A DNA stretch of 64,000 nt, from assembly GCA_907165135.1 (NCBI GenBank), contig OU015568.1, positions 3,666,501-3,730,500 on the forward strand. Reading direction: 5' to 3'. Below, one piece after another: positions 1 to 11,500 of the stretch (its first letter is position 1; the number at the start of each line of letters is the position of its first letter). The notes beneath the pieces are model-generated. The model was given only the letters and a program-made list of their open reading frames with translations. It made no database searches and was not told where the DNA came from. Source of the stretch: Oikopleura dioica (Eukaryota; Chordata; Appendicularia; Copelata; Oikopleuridae). Both the position numbers and the translations under genes were made by a program.

Positions 1-2
1 CG

Positions 3-904
3 CCCTTTGCGTATGTTCATCAAGTCAACGAAGACAACATTGAGCTCAAAATGCAAATAGCTGTTAGTGAGCCATTTTACTTCAATACCGGATATTTTAT
101 CACCGGTGCCGGAAAAGTCGGTGTTGGGAATGAAATGAGCATTTTCGCCTGCGGGGTTGACTCTGATCCGGATGTTTGCTATGTTGCTTACTCGAGTAAA
201 TTCAAACGAACAGCTTTTCGAAAGCCTGCCAAGACGTTTGCTTTCGGAGACCTTCAGTTGAAAAATTCGGTGAAAGGCTTTACTACCCACGATGGTTATT
301 TCGTATGTCATTAAAAAAAACAAGAAAAAGAACTATTTTTAGGCCGTCTTTAATTTCGTTTCCGACCATTTGAGAATCGACTCTTATCAGAAATCAAACG
401 ACGGAAAGTCTCCATGGATGTCTTCTTTTTATACAATACCAAAAAATATGCCTCGTTCGAAAAGATTTTATCAAGCCTTTGGAGAACTTATTATAGATGA
501 TCAAGGAATTCTCATGATCACAGTTGGGATCAACGATCTGCTAATCAAAAGATGGATAAATATTCATCGTCTCTACTCTGTAAGTCAATCTCTTGTAATC
601 AAGATCGAACAAGGGAGGAAAAATTCAGGGCATTTGGATCAAGCTCGACGAAATATTCTTCCCATTCAATGCGAAGCAACAGTATTTGATGATGAATTCA
701 ATTACCTTCATGTCCGATATCGATGCTTTCTCTATCGATGGAAACTTGCTACTCGAGACAATAAGCTATCCATTCGCAGGAAGCATGAGTGAAAGAAGCA
801 CATTTGTTTATGTAGATATTCTGAATTTGGACTGGATTCCCGTCGAGCTTTCTTCCCCGAATGCCAAGATTTTCGATGAGTACACGACTAAGATATGGAA
901 ATGA
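3..904 (+). CDS. Unrecognised protein, 3' part of gene (5' end outside window)
   Basis: Three exons can be joined in one frame: 3..302, 343..579 and 629..904, separated by GT-AG introns of 40 and 49 nt. The first exon is open to the left edge, so the start is missing. The visible 270 residues have no transmembrane segment, cysteine pattern or domain that I recognise. The sequence is rich in aromatic and polar residues and looks like a folded globular domain. The frame is maintained across both joins and ends at a TGA at 902-904. The two phase-0 introns of about 45 nt are typical for this window. Function is unknown, and a signal peptide cannot be judged. Confidence 0.6.
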
Positions 905-1099
905 GAAATTTTTTCTGGATTTCTCTTCTCCAAATATCGAAGCCATAATTTTTGATCAAATTTGACATATGCTAATTAACATCTAAGATGAGTAGGGGGT
1001 CCACCGTGGGAAAATCGATTTTTTAGCATCCTCTTATAGAGATGAATGATACATCAATGGAAAGCTTATGATCCACTGATCATTTTAACATATGACTCG

Positions 1100-1135
1100 G
1101 GGTCATAAGAGGTCACATGAGGTCAACTGAGGTCA
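1100..1135 (+). promoter_or_regulatory. Array of four (A/G)GGTCA half-sites spaced by 4 bp (DR4-like)
   Basis: GGGTCA at 1100 and AGGTCA at 1110, 1120 and 1130 recur with an exact 10 bp period, giving direct repeats with 4-nt spacers. AGGTCA is the nuclear-receptor half-site and DR4 is the thyroid/LXR-type arrangement, so the array could bind such receptors. It may equally be a simple decamer tandem repeat inside the mobile element. No gene starts nearby in an obvious way. Confidence 0.4.
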
Positions 1136-1820
1136 AAATATGATTTTTCTGAAAGCTGATTTTTATTAGGGCTTTCATGCATGAAATTGATCGCTGATGA
1201 TCACTGATCATTAAAATCGGTATAAAAACTTCATCCGGATCAATCTTGATCCATCAGAGTGAAAAAATTAAAAATTCGAAAATCGTAAATTTCACTGATA
1301 AAACTCTTCTACTACTGTTTTTTATTCAATAAAAACTTGTTATTATTTGTCCAATTTTGGATTTTTTTCCTTTTTTTCTAATTCTTAATATGATCCCCTG
1401 AGGGCAATGCCCTGAGGCAATTTTGTGCCCAAGTGAATTTATTGCAAGTTTCATCGAACACGCAAAGAAGTTACTACTTAATAATCAGAATTTTGTGAAT
1501 TTAAAAAAATGAACATTTTTTTTCTAGAACACCCAAATAGAAAGCCATAACAGCAAAAATCAGTAAATTCGCTTCAATTTTCGTGAAAAAACAATAATCG
1601 TGCTCACATAGCTCCCGCAAGGGTGTCTGTGGTAAAAGCTCCTTTGATGGCATAGTTCCGAGAGCTTTTAGATAAGCAGCAGCTATCTGTGCACCACCGA
1701 CGGCGGCTCGCAAAGCAACAGCTTGAGTCGTCACCCCCTCATGCCTTCGAAGGATGATCCCCTGGTTCATTCTTGGCTAGCATAGGAAGCTTCTTTAGGG
1801 AGCAAGCCTCTTGGGGAACA

Positions 1821-1963
1821 AACACGGACCAAAGAGTCAAGGCTGGAAGGCCTCTAAAGACAAGGGAGGGCTCTTAACACGGACCAAGGCGTCAAGGCTG
1901 GAAGGCCTCTAAAGACAAGGGAGGGCTCTTAACACGGACCATAGTGCCGAGGCTGGAAGGCCT
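1821..1963. repeat. 55 bp tandem repeat, about 2.6 copies
   Basis: Units beginning AACACGGACC start at 1821, 1876 and 1931. The first two are nearly identical over 55 bp and the third is cut off after about 33 bp. A related pair of units (starting at about 2003 and 2059, 56 bp apart, containing CCAAGCCGACCCG) follows. All lie inside the inverted-repeat element at 995-2825. No coding frame is shared by the units. Confidence 0.8.
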
Positions 1964-2983
1964 TGGAAAAAACAGAACAAGACGCAATCAATTAAGTCAC
2001 GGACGGGGCCAAGCCGACCCGAGGGAAGGCCACACCATCATATTCAATTCAATCATCGACGGGACCAAGCCGACCCGAAGGGGAGGCCACACCGGCATGT
2101 TCTCTCACAACCCTCTTACATTTCTGCGGTCACTCTCTATGGGTGCGGGGTACCAAAATCGAGCAGTCGTAAGGGTGTACCTGAATACTCCGTACACCCC
2201 AAAAGGTGTTCCAAGTAAATTTTTGTCTTCCAGTAAATGTCTTCAAGCAAAGATTCCTCCGGAGGACCTCTTTGACAGTGTCACATGACTTAACTTTTGA
2301 TATTAATGATCGATGATTTTGTTAAAAAAATTAAAAATTTGGTTCTTCCAGCAACATTCTTCCATCAATGGAGTCCTCCGGAGGACAAAGATGAGTCATT
2401 GATGGCACATGATTTATATTTTATTCAAATGAGCAAATTATCATCGAAAAATGGTGATGAAAAAAGTGTCATCGTCGGGAATCGATCACCTCGATTTTCA
2501 TAGAGAGGTGGTTTTTAGAGAAAGAATTGGCTCTAGAATTTTTTGCCCCAGAGTGCCCCACCTGATTTTTGTACCATTAGATAGCATTTTTCGCGTAGAT
2601 TAAGATGAGAATGGTTTCTCATTTGAATCTTTTGGAAGATTTTTTTAAATCGCAAATTTGTGCTAGCTCTAGCCTAAAATTCAAATTTTAGGGATGAAAA
2701 AGGGATTTTTCTATATGGTCGTAATGGAGAAAAATGATCCTCAGTATTGATCGAACTTATTTCATCAATTACTTTTCATGTTCAGAAGGGTTTAGTTTTA
2801 CCGAATTTTCCCACGGTGGACCCCCTAAAGATGAGACATCTGTACATGAAATTAAATCAAGACAATTGAATAAATTAGCACACAAGATATTGAGATTTTT
2901 GTAAATCTCCACAAATGGTCTGAAATTTATTCCTGAAATCATCCTATGATCATACTTTGACAGTTAAAAATTCCAAAAAATTA

Positions 2984-3055
2984 CTCCGTGTCGGGGAATC
3001 GAACCCCGGTCGCCCGCGTGACAGGCGGGAATACTCACCACTATACTAACACGGA
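2984..3055 (-). tRNA. tRNA-Asp (anticodon GTC)
   Basis: On the minus strand the 72 nt fold into a standard cloverleaf. The 7-bp acceptor stem starts TCCGTGT, the D-arm contains AGTATAGTGG, the anticodon loop reads CTGTCAC (anticodon GTC), and the T-arm has GGTTCGATTCC. The discriminator base is G, as expected for tRNA-Asp. There is no intron. It stands alone between the mobile element and the SLC16-like gene. Confidence 0.95.
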
Positions 3056-3185
3056 TGATACCCTTCGCCATTATTAGACATCATAATCCAATTTCTATGA
3101 GTTTTCAATTATCCTTCATTTATTTAAATTTTAAAATAAACAGTGATGCACAAAAGACAGCCACTAAAAGCAACGCATCTTCTTT

Positions 3186-5007
3186 TTACAATCCATTCGC
3201 TGTTCTTCTTGAAGAAATGATTCCAATGAGACCAGAAAGCAATCCAGCTAAGGCGACCATAGCTCCACCGATGTAGAAAGGCAGAATGTAGCTACCGGTT
3301 GACTGGACAATTTGACCCATTCCAACAGACACCTTAAAAGGATGATTTTCAAGATAACGCTCACGGTTGGATTCGCTTACAATCATACAGCTGATTCCAT
3401 TAAAAGCAGTGCTCAATCCAACACAGCTCATTAATTGGCCCTCCAGCTTCACCACTTTCAGGAAATCGGACAGTGTTACAAAAGAAAGTCCTCCCCAGCC
3501 ACCTAAGATTCATCGTATCGTAATTTAACTAGAGGGGAAATACCTTGAAAAGCTCCAGAATAGATACAAACGAAGGCAAAATGAATATTTGAAGGCATAA
3601 GAGGTAGTAGAAAGAATGATAGGGACAAGTTGAGGCAATTGAAGCAGAGGAAATAATGACGATTCATCCAGTCCCTATCTGATAAAATCCCGATCGGGAT
3701 TCTAAAGATTATTGATTCTGAAAAATTTTTAACGAAAATCTACCTGCAGGCGAGTTCGGAAGCGCCCATGATAGTAATCATCGATGCAGCAGTAACTGGA
3801 GTCAGGGAATAAGCACTTTGGGAAAAGGGGGAGACATAGAGGACTCCAGCAAAATATCCACCATTCAGGATCGCTTGAGCGAGCAAGTACAGGTACAACT
3901 CAGGGAGGGAGAAGATCTTACTGTTTTTCAGCTCGGCATTCTGATAATTTTTGTAAAGATGTGCGTCTTTGAGCTTTTCCTGTCAAATTGAGCAGTTGTC
4001 TGGTTTTCTTCCATCTCTTCTTGGTTTGCAATGAGTTTTTCTTCCTTTTTCTCGGCGATGATTTTGGCCTCTTTTGACTTTGGTGTATGCATGAGGGCTC
4101 CAGCAATGAGGAGGTTTAAATAGATTCCACCAAGGATCAAATAGTACCCTAAAAAGTAATAAAGCTTGCACGAGTTAAAAACAGATCGGATATGATGTTA
4201 TCCGAAAAAGAGGTGAAAGGAGTGCATACCTGGGACAGTGAATGTTTCCAGAAGCCATGCAATTATTAGGGGAAATAAAAGCATGCCAACTGAGGTACCA
4301 CATGATCCAATTTGAGTTGCCATCGTTCTTTTGGCTTCCCAATAAACTGCAATTTGATTTAGCGCGGCCATAAAAAGAAGTCCTTTCAGCAGGGCTTCAA
4401 AATCAGAAAACCATAATCTCCTTATTTTTTTATGATTATTTATAAATATTAAAAATAAAATTTTTTTGAGTAACTCAATTTTTATTCATTAGATTGTTGC
4501 CGAAATTTTAAAATCGTCTTTGTTGATAAAATATTGAAACCGTAACAAACATGACGGAAATGATGAAGAACGAAATAAGGGCCACACTGAAATCATACAA
4601 ACGTAATTATTGAATTCTTGCAATAAATTCACAACTCACGAGAAAAGCCGAACAAAGTAAAGCATCACATGCATCAAACCCACCAAAACGCCACTAACGA
4701 CCACAGTTCTTCTATTCCCAAGCTTTGCCAAAATCGGTGACCCAACAAGCCCTCCGACGATGATGCCGATCGAGAAGATTCCAGGGATGTAGTTGACCGT
4801 CACAGCTGATAAGTCGTAGAAACTTTGCATTGGCCCAAGAAGCACGGAGAAAGATCGGCAAAATCCAAAGACCTTTTTCGGAATTTTTATTGAAACTTCA
4901 GAAAAATGTCGAAAAATTAATTTTCCTTCAAAAATCCCTGCCAGAAAATAAACCAAAAACATAGCCAAAACTGTCGCCCAAGCCCACACTCCCCCATCTT
5001 TCTTCAT
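3186..5007 (-). CDS. SLC16 (monocarboxylate transporter)-like MFS protein
   Basis: Minus-strand multi-exon gene. The chosen start (ATG at 5007) gives an N-terminus MKKDGGVWAW, which matches the DGGWGW signature opening the first membrane helix of SLC16 transporters. The following exons carry several hydrophobic helices, a YWEAKRTMATQIGSCG segment like the helix 4-5 region of the family, a charged cytosolic loop rich in Lys/Glu/Gln between the two six-helix halves (about 3950-4140), and C-terminal helices ending at 3186. Recognised GT-AG introns include 4587..4639 and short ones near 4142-4225, 3707-3750 and 3502-3545. The stretch 4873..4926 interrupts helix 1-2 and could be a GG-AG intron. 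The exon near 4400-4580 is not fully resolved. The likely role is proton-linked transport of small carboxylates at a membrane; the substrate is unknown. Confidence 0.75.
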
Positions 5008-5544
5008 TTCTTCTCTGATTCTCAAGTCCTAATCTTCAAATCTCGGTTTATTTTGTCTCTCTTTCAGTTTCGTTGGTTTATTGTTACGCACTCAAAAAGG
5101 TGAGCCGCTCAATATTTTTTATTGTTCTTGACCATCATTTTTTTTCTTATTGTTTTTTTCTCGTTCTCGTAGTAAAAAAGGAAAAGTCAGGTTAACTTTT
5201 TGGCGAGGACCAAAAAATGCTGTGGGCGATATTGAACGATGACGCACCAACTTGAACCTGAAAGGGTTGAAAAATCGATGATAAAAGTGAGATTCTCTTG
5301 TTGTTATAAAATAGCTTTAGGGCGGGCGGAAATTCGGAGAAAAGCAAATTTGGATAATGATCGGCATTGGAAGTCAGAATGGCAATAAAGCAAACAATTC
5401 GTCGGTGAAGAAATAAATTGATGAAACTACTTTAAATTTATACAATAGGATAGAATAAGTAAAAAAGGTGTTGATGTTTACTTTTAAAAACACTTCCGTT
5501 TAGAGGTATTCATTTCTTTGGCAAAGAAAAATTCATTCCGCAAT
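5008..5544. other. Intergenic region between divergent SLC16-like and E2 genes
   Basis: About 540 bp, AT-rich, separating the divergently transcribed SLC16-like gene and E2 gene; it presumably holds both promoters. A TTTAG at about 5502 (CCGTTTAG followed by AGG) lies 40 bp upstream of the E2 start codon and could be a spliced-leader acceptor, since larvaceans trans-splice. No other structure was noted. Confidence 0.5.
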
Positions 5545-6476
5545 ATGAGCCACTACAGCGGTTTCGGCAACGAAAAACATTTGCATTTTTTTGACGAAGA
5601 AGACAGTTCTTCTCCCGCTCGAAGACGTCTTCTTCGTGATTTAAGACGTCTAAAAGAAGACCCACCAACTGGTGTTGACGCCGTTCCCACGGAAGAGAAC
5701 TTGCTTTTCTGGAATGGTGTCATTTTCGGCCCTGAGAATACAGCCTTTGAAGGAGGAACCTTTCATCTGATTCTCTATTTCACAGAAGAGTATCCGAATA
5801 AAGCGCCGGAAGTGAAATTCACTTCAAAAGTTTTTCACCCAAATGTGTTTGCTAATGGCTCAATTTCTCTTGATATCTTGGAAGAGAACTGGTCTTCAAA
5901 TTACGATGTGTCTTCAATTTTGGTAATCAACATTTTTTAGAAAATGAATTAGTCTTCAGATCATGGCTGTTGATTTCGAGTCCTTTGGTTTTACCCGGCA
6001 TTTTTTTCCGGGCAACCCGCAGATTTTTCAGCGAGTTACTCGCACGGAGAGTCTTTTCACGGGCTACCCGCGTTACTTGTTTTCTCCTTTCCGCCGAGTA
6101 GCTCGCGATTACCCGCAACCCTTTTTGTCGAGCCAATCAGACGAGCAAATTTTCTTCTTTCTAGTCGAAATTTTCGCGAGTAGCTCGCGATTATCCTTTA
6201 CCCATTTACTCGATTTACTCGCACGGGTCTCCGCGCGAGTAACCCGTAGAAAAATCTGCGGGTTGCCCGGAAAAAACTGCAGGGTAAAACCAAAGGACTC
6301 GAAATCAACAGCCATGCTTCAGACAGTCTGAAGTTCAGACTTCGATTCGAAATCTTCTCGATGAACCGAATCCGAACTCGCCTGCGAATACCTTGGCTGC
6401 TCAGCTCTTTACTGAAAACAGAGCCGAATACGATAAGAAAATCGAGGAAATCGTCGAAGCAAGCTGGAGATCCTAA
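5545..6476 (+). CDS. RAD6/UBE2A-like ubiquitin-conjugating enzyme with Cys-to-Ser at the catalytic site
   Basis: Exons 5545..5922 and 6339..6476 join in frame into a 171-residue UBC-fold protein. The body follows UBE2A/RAD6 closely: [27 protein letters not shown], the HPN motif in FHPNVF, YDVSSIL and [12 protein letters not shown] all line up. The residue that should be the catalytic Cys (GSICLDIL in the family) is Ser here, codon TCT, in GSISLDIL. About 20 extra residues precede the UBC core. The first ATG in frame is at 5545; a shorter leader is possible. The family transfers ubiquitin by a Cys thioester, so this paralogue should not work as a normal E2. It could act as a non-catalytic variant, like the UEVs, or bind partners. 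The 416 nt intron carries an inverted-repeat element. Confidence 0.85.
5962..6316. mobile_element. MITE-like inverted-repeat element inside the E2 intron
   Basis: The ends are long inverted repeats, beginning CATGGCTGTTGATTTCGAG and complementary over roughly 75 bp with further weaker pairing inward. CTTCAGA occurs just outside both ends (5954-5960 and 6317-6323), consistent with a 7-8 bp target duplication. Open frames in both directions are by-products of the palindrome. The element makes up most of the 416 nt intron 5923..6338. Confidence 0.8.
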
Positions 6477-6760
6477 TGAAAATTATGAGAGTAAAGTCGT
6501 AAATGCTCATTTCTTATAACAGCTCATTGCATACAGACCCGACAGGCTACCTTGGTACTGTAAATCTCCACTGAACAATCTACAAATAAAACAGAACCGA
6601 ATCACGATGAACTAATGAATTTCGAAAAATCAACATGGACCTATCCACTTCGAAAGAGCATAATGTCCAGAGCATTAAAATTTTAGTTTCGTCTGAAAAA
6701 TTGATCTTGGCACACGTGAAGGTTCTAAAAACGCTCTTTATTGGAAGTAAAAGCTAAAGA

Positions 6761-7812
6761 ATGAAACAGAATTATACAAACTTCTGGCAGAGAGAAAATT
6801 CTAGAGAAGAAAAAGAAGAAAATTTTAATGTGGAAATTTATCGTCCTGAATATTTTATTCGCAGGAAAGTTTTTGAAGGCAAAAAATACAAGAAAAAAGG
6901 TCTTTTTATGATTTTTATCATTGAAAAACGGAAGAAAGGGATGACCTTAGGAGCATTATTCGCGATGATTTCGAACAAATGGGCCGTAATGAGCGATTTC
7001 GACAATTTTCAAGGCGGAAAGACAAAAGCATCCATGGGAATTTGGGTGAGTCAAGCAAGTTTTCTTTTATTAGTACTTCGGGTCGTAATACAGTAAATAT
7101 GCGCTGTCCTTGAAGCTGTCAGAAAATTCACAAAATAGCCATTTTTCAGTGCTATAAAATTGTATTCTAGCGATATTGCTCACAAAACTCGCCTGGAATG
7201 GAAGCCTGTGATGTCAATTCTCTCACGTCTTTGAACAATCATCCAGCAAGTGTCATCATCAACAGAGTTCTTGGAGTACTTTCAGTCTCTTTTATGTTCA
7301 TTTCCTTCATTATTCTCAATTTTTCGACGCTTACTTTTTTCCGTCTGCCCGTGGAGACATTCAAACGCCTCATCCGAATTTCTTCCATTTTCATGCTCCT
7401 TGGATTTGCTCTTATATCTGTTACAACTGTCATTTTCGCAGTGGAGATCAAAAAGTCTTGGGATGCACAAGCAATAAGAAACTCTTGTATTTACTGTTAC
7501 ATTATGCAATGGGACTTTGGCTGGGCACTGTATCTCATTTGGTCAGAAGCTTTCATTATGATACCTACAGGGAAAGGATTTAATATGGCTAGGGTTAGGG
7601 TTAGAGTTCTTCTTTGAAGAAGAAAACACTAGAATGCAAATCTTAAAAAAACTTTTGAAGAAATCCTTACCTTAGCTATCATTTTAATCTGTCTGCCGAA
7701 AATTATGATACCTAATGAAAAATTTGACCCGGAAGAAAACTATGAAGAAGAAATGAAGGAGTTTCAGCCACCAAGAAAATACTCGTTTGATTATTCTGAT
7801 GGATACATTTAA
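6761..7812 (+). CDS. Claudin-like four-transmembrane protein
   Basis: Exons about 6761..7045, 7171..7570 and 7676..7812 join in frame. The first extracellular loop shows the claudin signature: GIW followed by a Cys, eight residues, and a second Cys (SMGIWRYC then GMEAC). Hydrophobic segments follow (residues encoded at about 7255-7330, 7380-7445 and 7525-7700), and the tail ends in the dipeptide YI, similar to the PDZ-binding YV end of claudins. The third exon needs a GG-AG intron (7571..7675), which restores the frame and helix 4. The start is uncertain: ATGs at 6761, 6908 and 6941 are possible, and a further short intron (about 6900-6950) could be removed. Likely role: paracellular barrier or junction component in epithelia. 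Confidence 0.7.
7584..7606 (+). repeat. Short telomere-like TTAGGG repeats in an intron
   Basis: GGCTAGGGTTAGGGTTAGAG contains about three near-perfect TTAGGG units. They lie inside the GG-AG intron of the claudin-like gene. A second, degenerate block is in the sulfotransferase intron at 49187-49266. Confidence 0.7.
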
Positions 7813-8573
7813 TAAAAAATGAGCTATCTTTCCATTGCTTTCAAAACCATATATATAAATTTCCAATAGTTTAAAAAATTTTTTTTCGCTTTAGTATTGT
7901 TGAAATATTGTAACCACGATCAATTAAGTTTTGAATTCTAGCGTCATGTTTTGGTGGGCGATCTCAATCGTATTTGAAAAGGGCCCCTTTTGATCCAAGC
8001 TTTGCTCTTGGTCATATCACTACTACGCAAATGTTTGCCAAAAGCCTCAAGATCAGCTTTTTTTGTCATGTGTGCCCAAAGAAAGAAAAAAAAGAGAAAC
8101 GAATCTCGAAGCAATTTCTGAATTTTTTTTTTGAATGTTGAGCTAGAATCAAGACGAGCCAATAAGCTGAAGGACGTACTCAAGCTGTAGTTTTATGCCT
8201 TTATGATTACAAATCGGGCGCGAGGCCAAATAAAAAGCTCAAGAGCAAGGGCGAAAAAGTAGGAAATAGAGAGATTATCTGCTGAAACAGAAAAGAACAA
8301 TTTGATATCAAGGAAGGGAAAATGATTCTGAAACAGAAGATCAAGCACTAAGATGAAGTTTCTATTCAAAGGAAAAGCTCAAAGATATGACTATTTTCTT
8401 CATTATAAAATACCTCAACTACGAACAGGGATAACTTTAGGGTTTTACGACATAAATTTATTTTTAACAAACCTATATGGAAGGAGATTAATATAAAAAC
8501 AACTTCAAGAAAATAACATTATGATTTTTGACGAATTTAAAGAGTCTGTCGGTCAAGTCTGTCATTATAAAAG
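7813..8573. other. Intergenic region upstream of the Ig-superfamily gene
   Basis: About 760 bp without a convincing gene. Open stretches on the minus strand at 7944-8183 are low-complexity and have no family character. A first exon carrying the start codon of the downstream Ig gene must lie here, or the gene is trans-spliced. No clear promoter element was seen. Confidence 0.4.
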
Positions 8574-11500
8574 CTTCTCAAAGTCATATTTTTCCTCTCC
8601 TTGCAATCTTCCTCTGCTGATCCCCATTCCCCAGCTATTCTGAACGATGAGCTCAACGAACACTGCCACCAAATCCCGAATCATCAGAGCATGAAATGCT
8701 TCTTTTCAGAAGATGAAAAATTCTCACTGTTTTGTTCCTGCGGAGAGTCTGTCTGCGATGAGACCTGGGAAAAGACATGGAAGCACAACTCGCAAGAAGT
8801 TCAAGTCGACGAAGATGATATTACGAGAAGATTGACGCTCAAAGGCGGTTCGGCGAAAAATGGCTACTCGGAACTCGATATTTTCATGAAACACAGTCTC
8901 CAGGGCAATTTCACTTGTTTTTCGAAGTCAGATTCGTCATCGGAAGTTTCAATAATGGAATATCATATTGCCGTTCCTCATCTAGACGACAAGTTCCAAA
9001 TCGACGCGCGAATCCGCTCGCCTTATTCAGAAGATGCTCTTTTCACGACAAAAGTAGGAAAGGAAATCGAGCTCGAATGTAAAGCGCCTCTTGGAGAGCC
9101 GGAGCCGGAAATCAGCTGGTACAGAAACGACAAAGCAATTGACAATCACCGCCCGCGGAAAGTCCAAGGAAAATCCATTTTGACAATTCGATCTGTAAAG
9201 CTTGAAGATACCGGACTATACGGGTGCGAAGCAAGAGCTAGAGTTGGCTCTCAGTTATTCAGTAAATTCTCTGAAAGGGTAAAAATCCTGGTGGAGTCGA
9301 AGCCAAAGATTTTCGATCTTCTCATTTGCCCGGAAAAGAGAGTGAATTCAAGGGCTTCGCTGAGCTGTGAATTCAGGAACGGAGATTTTAAGATGATGAA
9401 CATTAATCTCTTGAAACAGTTTTGGAATCTCTGTTGTTAGAGGCGAGCCACTGCCAGAAATTTACTGGGAAAAATGTGAAAGTGATGAGAAAAAGAGCGA
9501 TCCACAGAGAAACGAACAAGGGTGTAAAAAGTGGGAAGGACCTAACAATACACATGTTAATGAAAATGAACGGACGGTGCGAAGTACGATCAATTTCAGG
9601 AATAGCTTCTTATGATTGAAATATTTTGTAATGGTAAAATTTTAACATTTCTAGCTTAGTTAGGAATTCACATACGGGCACTATACAGTAGACTACACTG
9701 TGTAAATTATGTCACAACAATAAAAGTATGAAATTTTCGATAAGTCTCAGAGAATCTTGAAGTTATCGTCTCTTATAAGCTTCTCTAGAAAAATCAAGCT
9801 CTCGGACTCCGGAGTCTACCGTTGCTGGGCGATAAATCATCTTGGAGAAACTCCAAGCCAGTGTGTTCAAACTGTTTATGAAAACATCGAAGTTGTCAAA
9901 CCCCTTTCACAAACTAAGTACGAAGGCGCAGATGCCAGCTTCTCCTGCGGCGGTGCTGGTGCGAAAGTGATTAGTTGGGAATTTTATCCGAAGAATGAAG
10001 ATCCAAAGATAGTCGCCTTTAGCAAAAGAGAGAGGGTGAAGGATGGAGTCGCGAAGATCTACTTTGAAGCTCAGAGTCTGTCAGACAGAGCGCGTAGAAA
10101 CGACAGACTGACGGCAAACTGGATCTGGACGAGGTCAAATTCACTGAATAAACTTGAGATCAAAAGAATCAACGAGCAAAACGCGGGGAAATATCTTTGC
10201 ACAGTCGTTTACGATGGCCCAAATGAGGAAAATGAACATTTATTAGAAGCGACATTGACTGTACCGAGCCAGTATGAAATAAGGGGCGCCAATGTTCAGA
10301 AATACGTCGGTATCAGTTTGGACAAGGACTCGGTTTGTAATGTTCATCTATGCGGTGTTACTTGCTCAGGTAAAGAAAAGACCGTAATTTGTTATCAAGG
10401 CTCATTTTTTTGAAGTTAAAAGTAATGTTAATGCGAAAAATAACTTATAATTATTGATGCATCCTTTGCAAATGAAGTGCTAAAAATATTTTTAAAATAA
10501 TTAAATTGAATTTTTAGGGGTCAATGCGAAATCAATCCAATGGAAGAGTCCTCATGAGAGTGAAATCACCGAAAAAGAGGTTGAAAAGATGATCACTCAT
10601 TCCGAATCTCGGAACTCGGAATCCGAAACCTTCTCAAGAATCAACTTTGGCTCCCTCGGCCCTGACAACATTCAAAAAGTCCTCGGTCGCTGGGAATGTG
10701 TTCTTATTCCGAGAAAACCTGGCAAAGCGAATGTAATAACGAAACAAGTCGATGTCTTGTTGAAGAGCAACGAAACGATGCAGAGAGACTTGATGAACAT
10801 TAAGCTTCAAGATTTGAATGTGGATGAATTGATTTCATTCCGCCCTAGTTTTTGCCCAGACAACTGTGTTTTTCTGATCGTTTATGGGGGCGACAAGGAT
10901 CGAGTTAAGATTTACAGCTTTCCGATTAGATCAAATTACCAATAGATCCCTTTTTCATAACTGATAAAAAGTCAACCCGAATTTTGGACACACTTTACTG
11001 CAAAAAATTCCTGAAGAGCTCAAAAATTGACCCGAAAATATCCCACCAAATCGCCATCATCCCCGCCTTCGAAGAACACACGCCTCGGGGCGAACTACAA
11101 TTCATAACTTCTCGCGGGATCATCCGCAAGAAACAAATCCAATCTCAACAGCTGGCGGAAGAGAATGGGATCTTCGCTTCTACCATTCTTCTGATCAAAC
11201 CAACAGCTTCAAATGATTTTCAACGAATAACCGCAAAGAAATTACAGCTCAATTTTCATGACACAAATACGTCGTTGTTGATTTCATGGGAAGAGCCGGA
11301 CATTCTTGAAATGGGAAGATATTACATAACGAAATTTCTGATCGAAATAAATTTGCCACAGCTGAGCGAGAAAAATGGAATCATTGAAGAAGAAATTTTG
11401 TCAGGAAAGAAAAAAATCGCAGTCAATCTTTCAAAATATTACTCTCACGAAGACCTACGTCAAGTCAAAGAAGTCCATGTGCGCCTTCGTGTCGTCAGTA

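Larger units (their letters stand above)
995..2825. mobile_element. Inverted-repeat DNA element, about 1.8 kb, no transposase seen
   Basis: The ends are inverted copies of GGGGGTCCACCGTGGGAAAA (995 onward, and the complement ending at 2825), each flanked by TA (993-994 and 2826-2827). A TA duplication fits Tc1/mariner- or pogo-like insertion, though the assignment is inference. The inside holds no convincing coding region. It contains a decamer array of AGGTCA half-sites, a 55 bp tandem repeat, a second diverged repeat pair near 2001-2095, and two copies of the palindrome TCCTCCGGAGGA (about 2258 and 2373). It is best read as a non-autonomous element that has captured repeats. Confidence 0.7.

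Noticed and set aside
1501-1770. Minus-strand open frame of 89 codons inside the inverted-repeat element
   Set aside because: No transposase motif (no DDE/DDD or helix-turn-helix) and no family resemblance.
5963-6331. Open frames on both strands with near-identical starts inside the E2 intron
   Set aside because: Caused by the inverted repeat of the MITE; no motif and no splicing into the E2.
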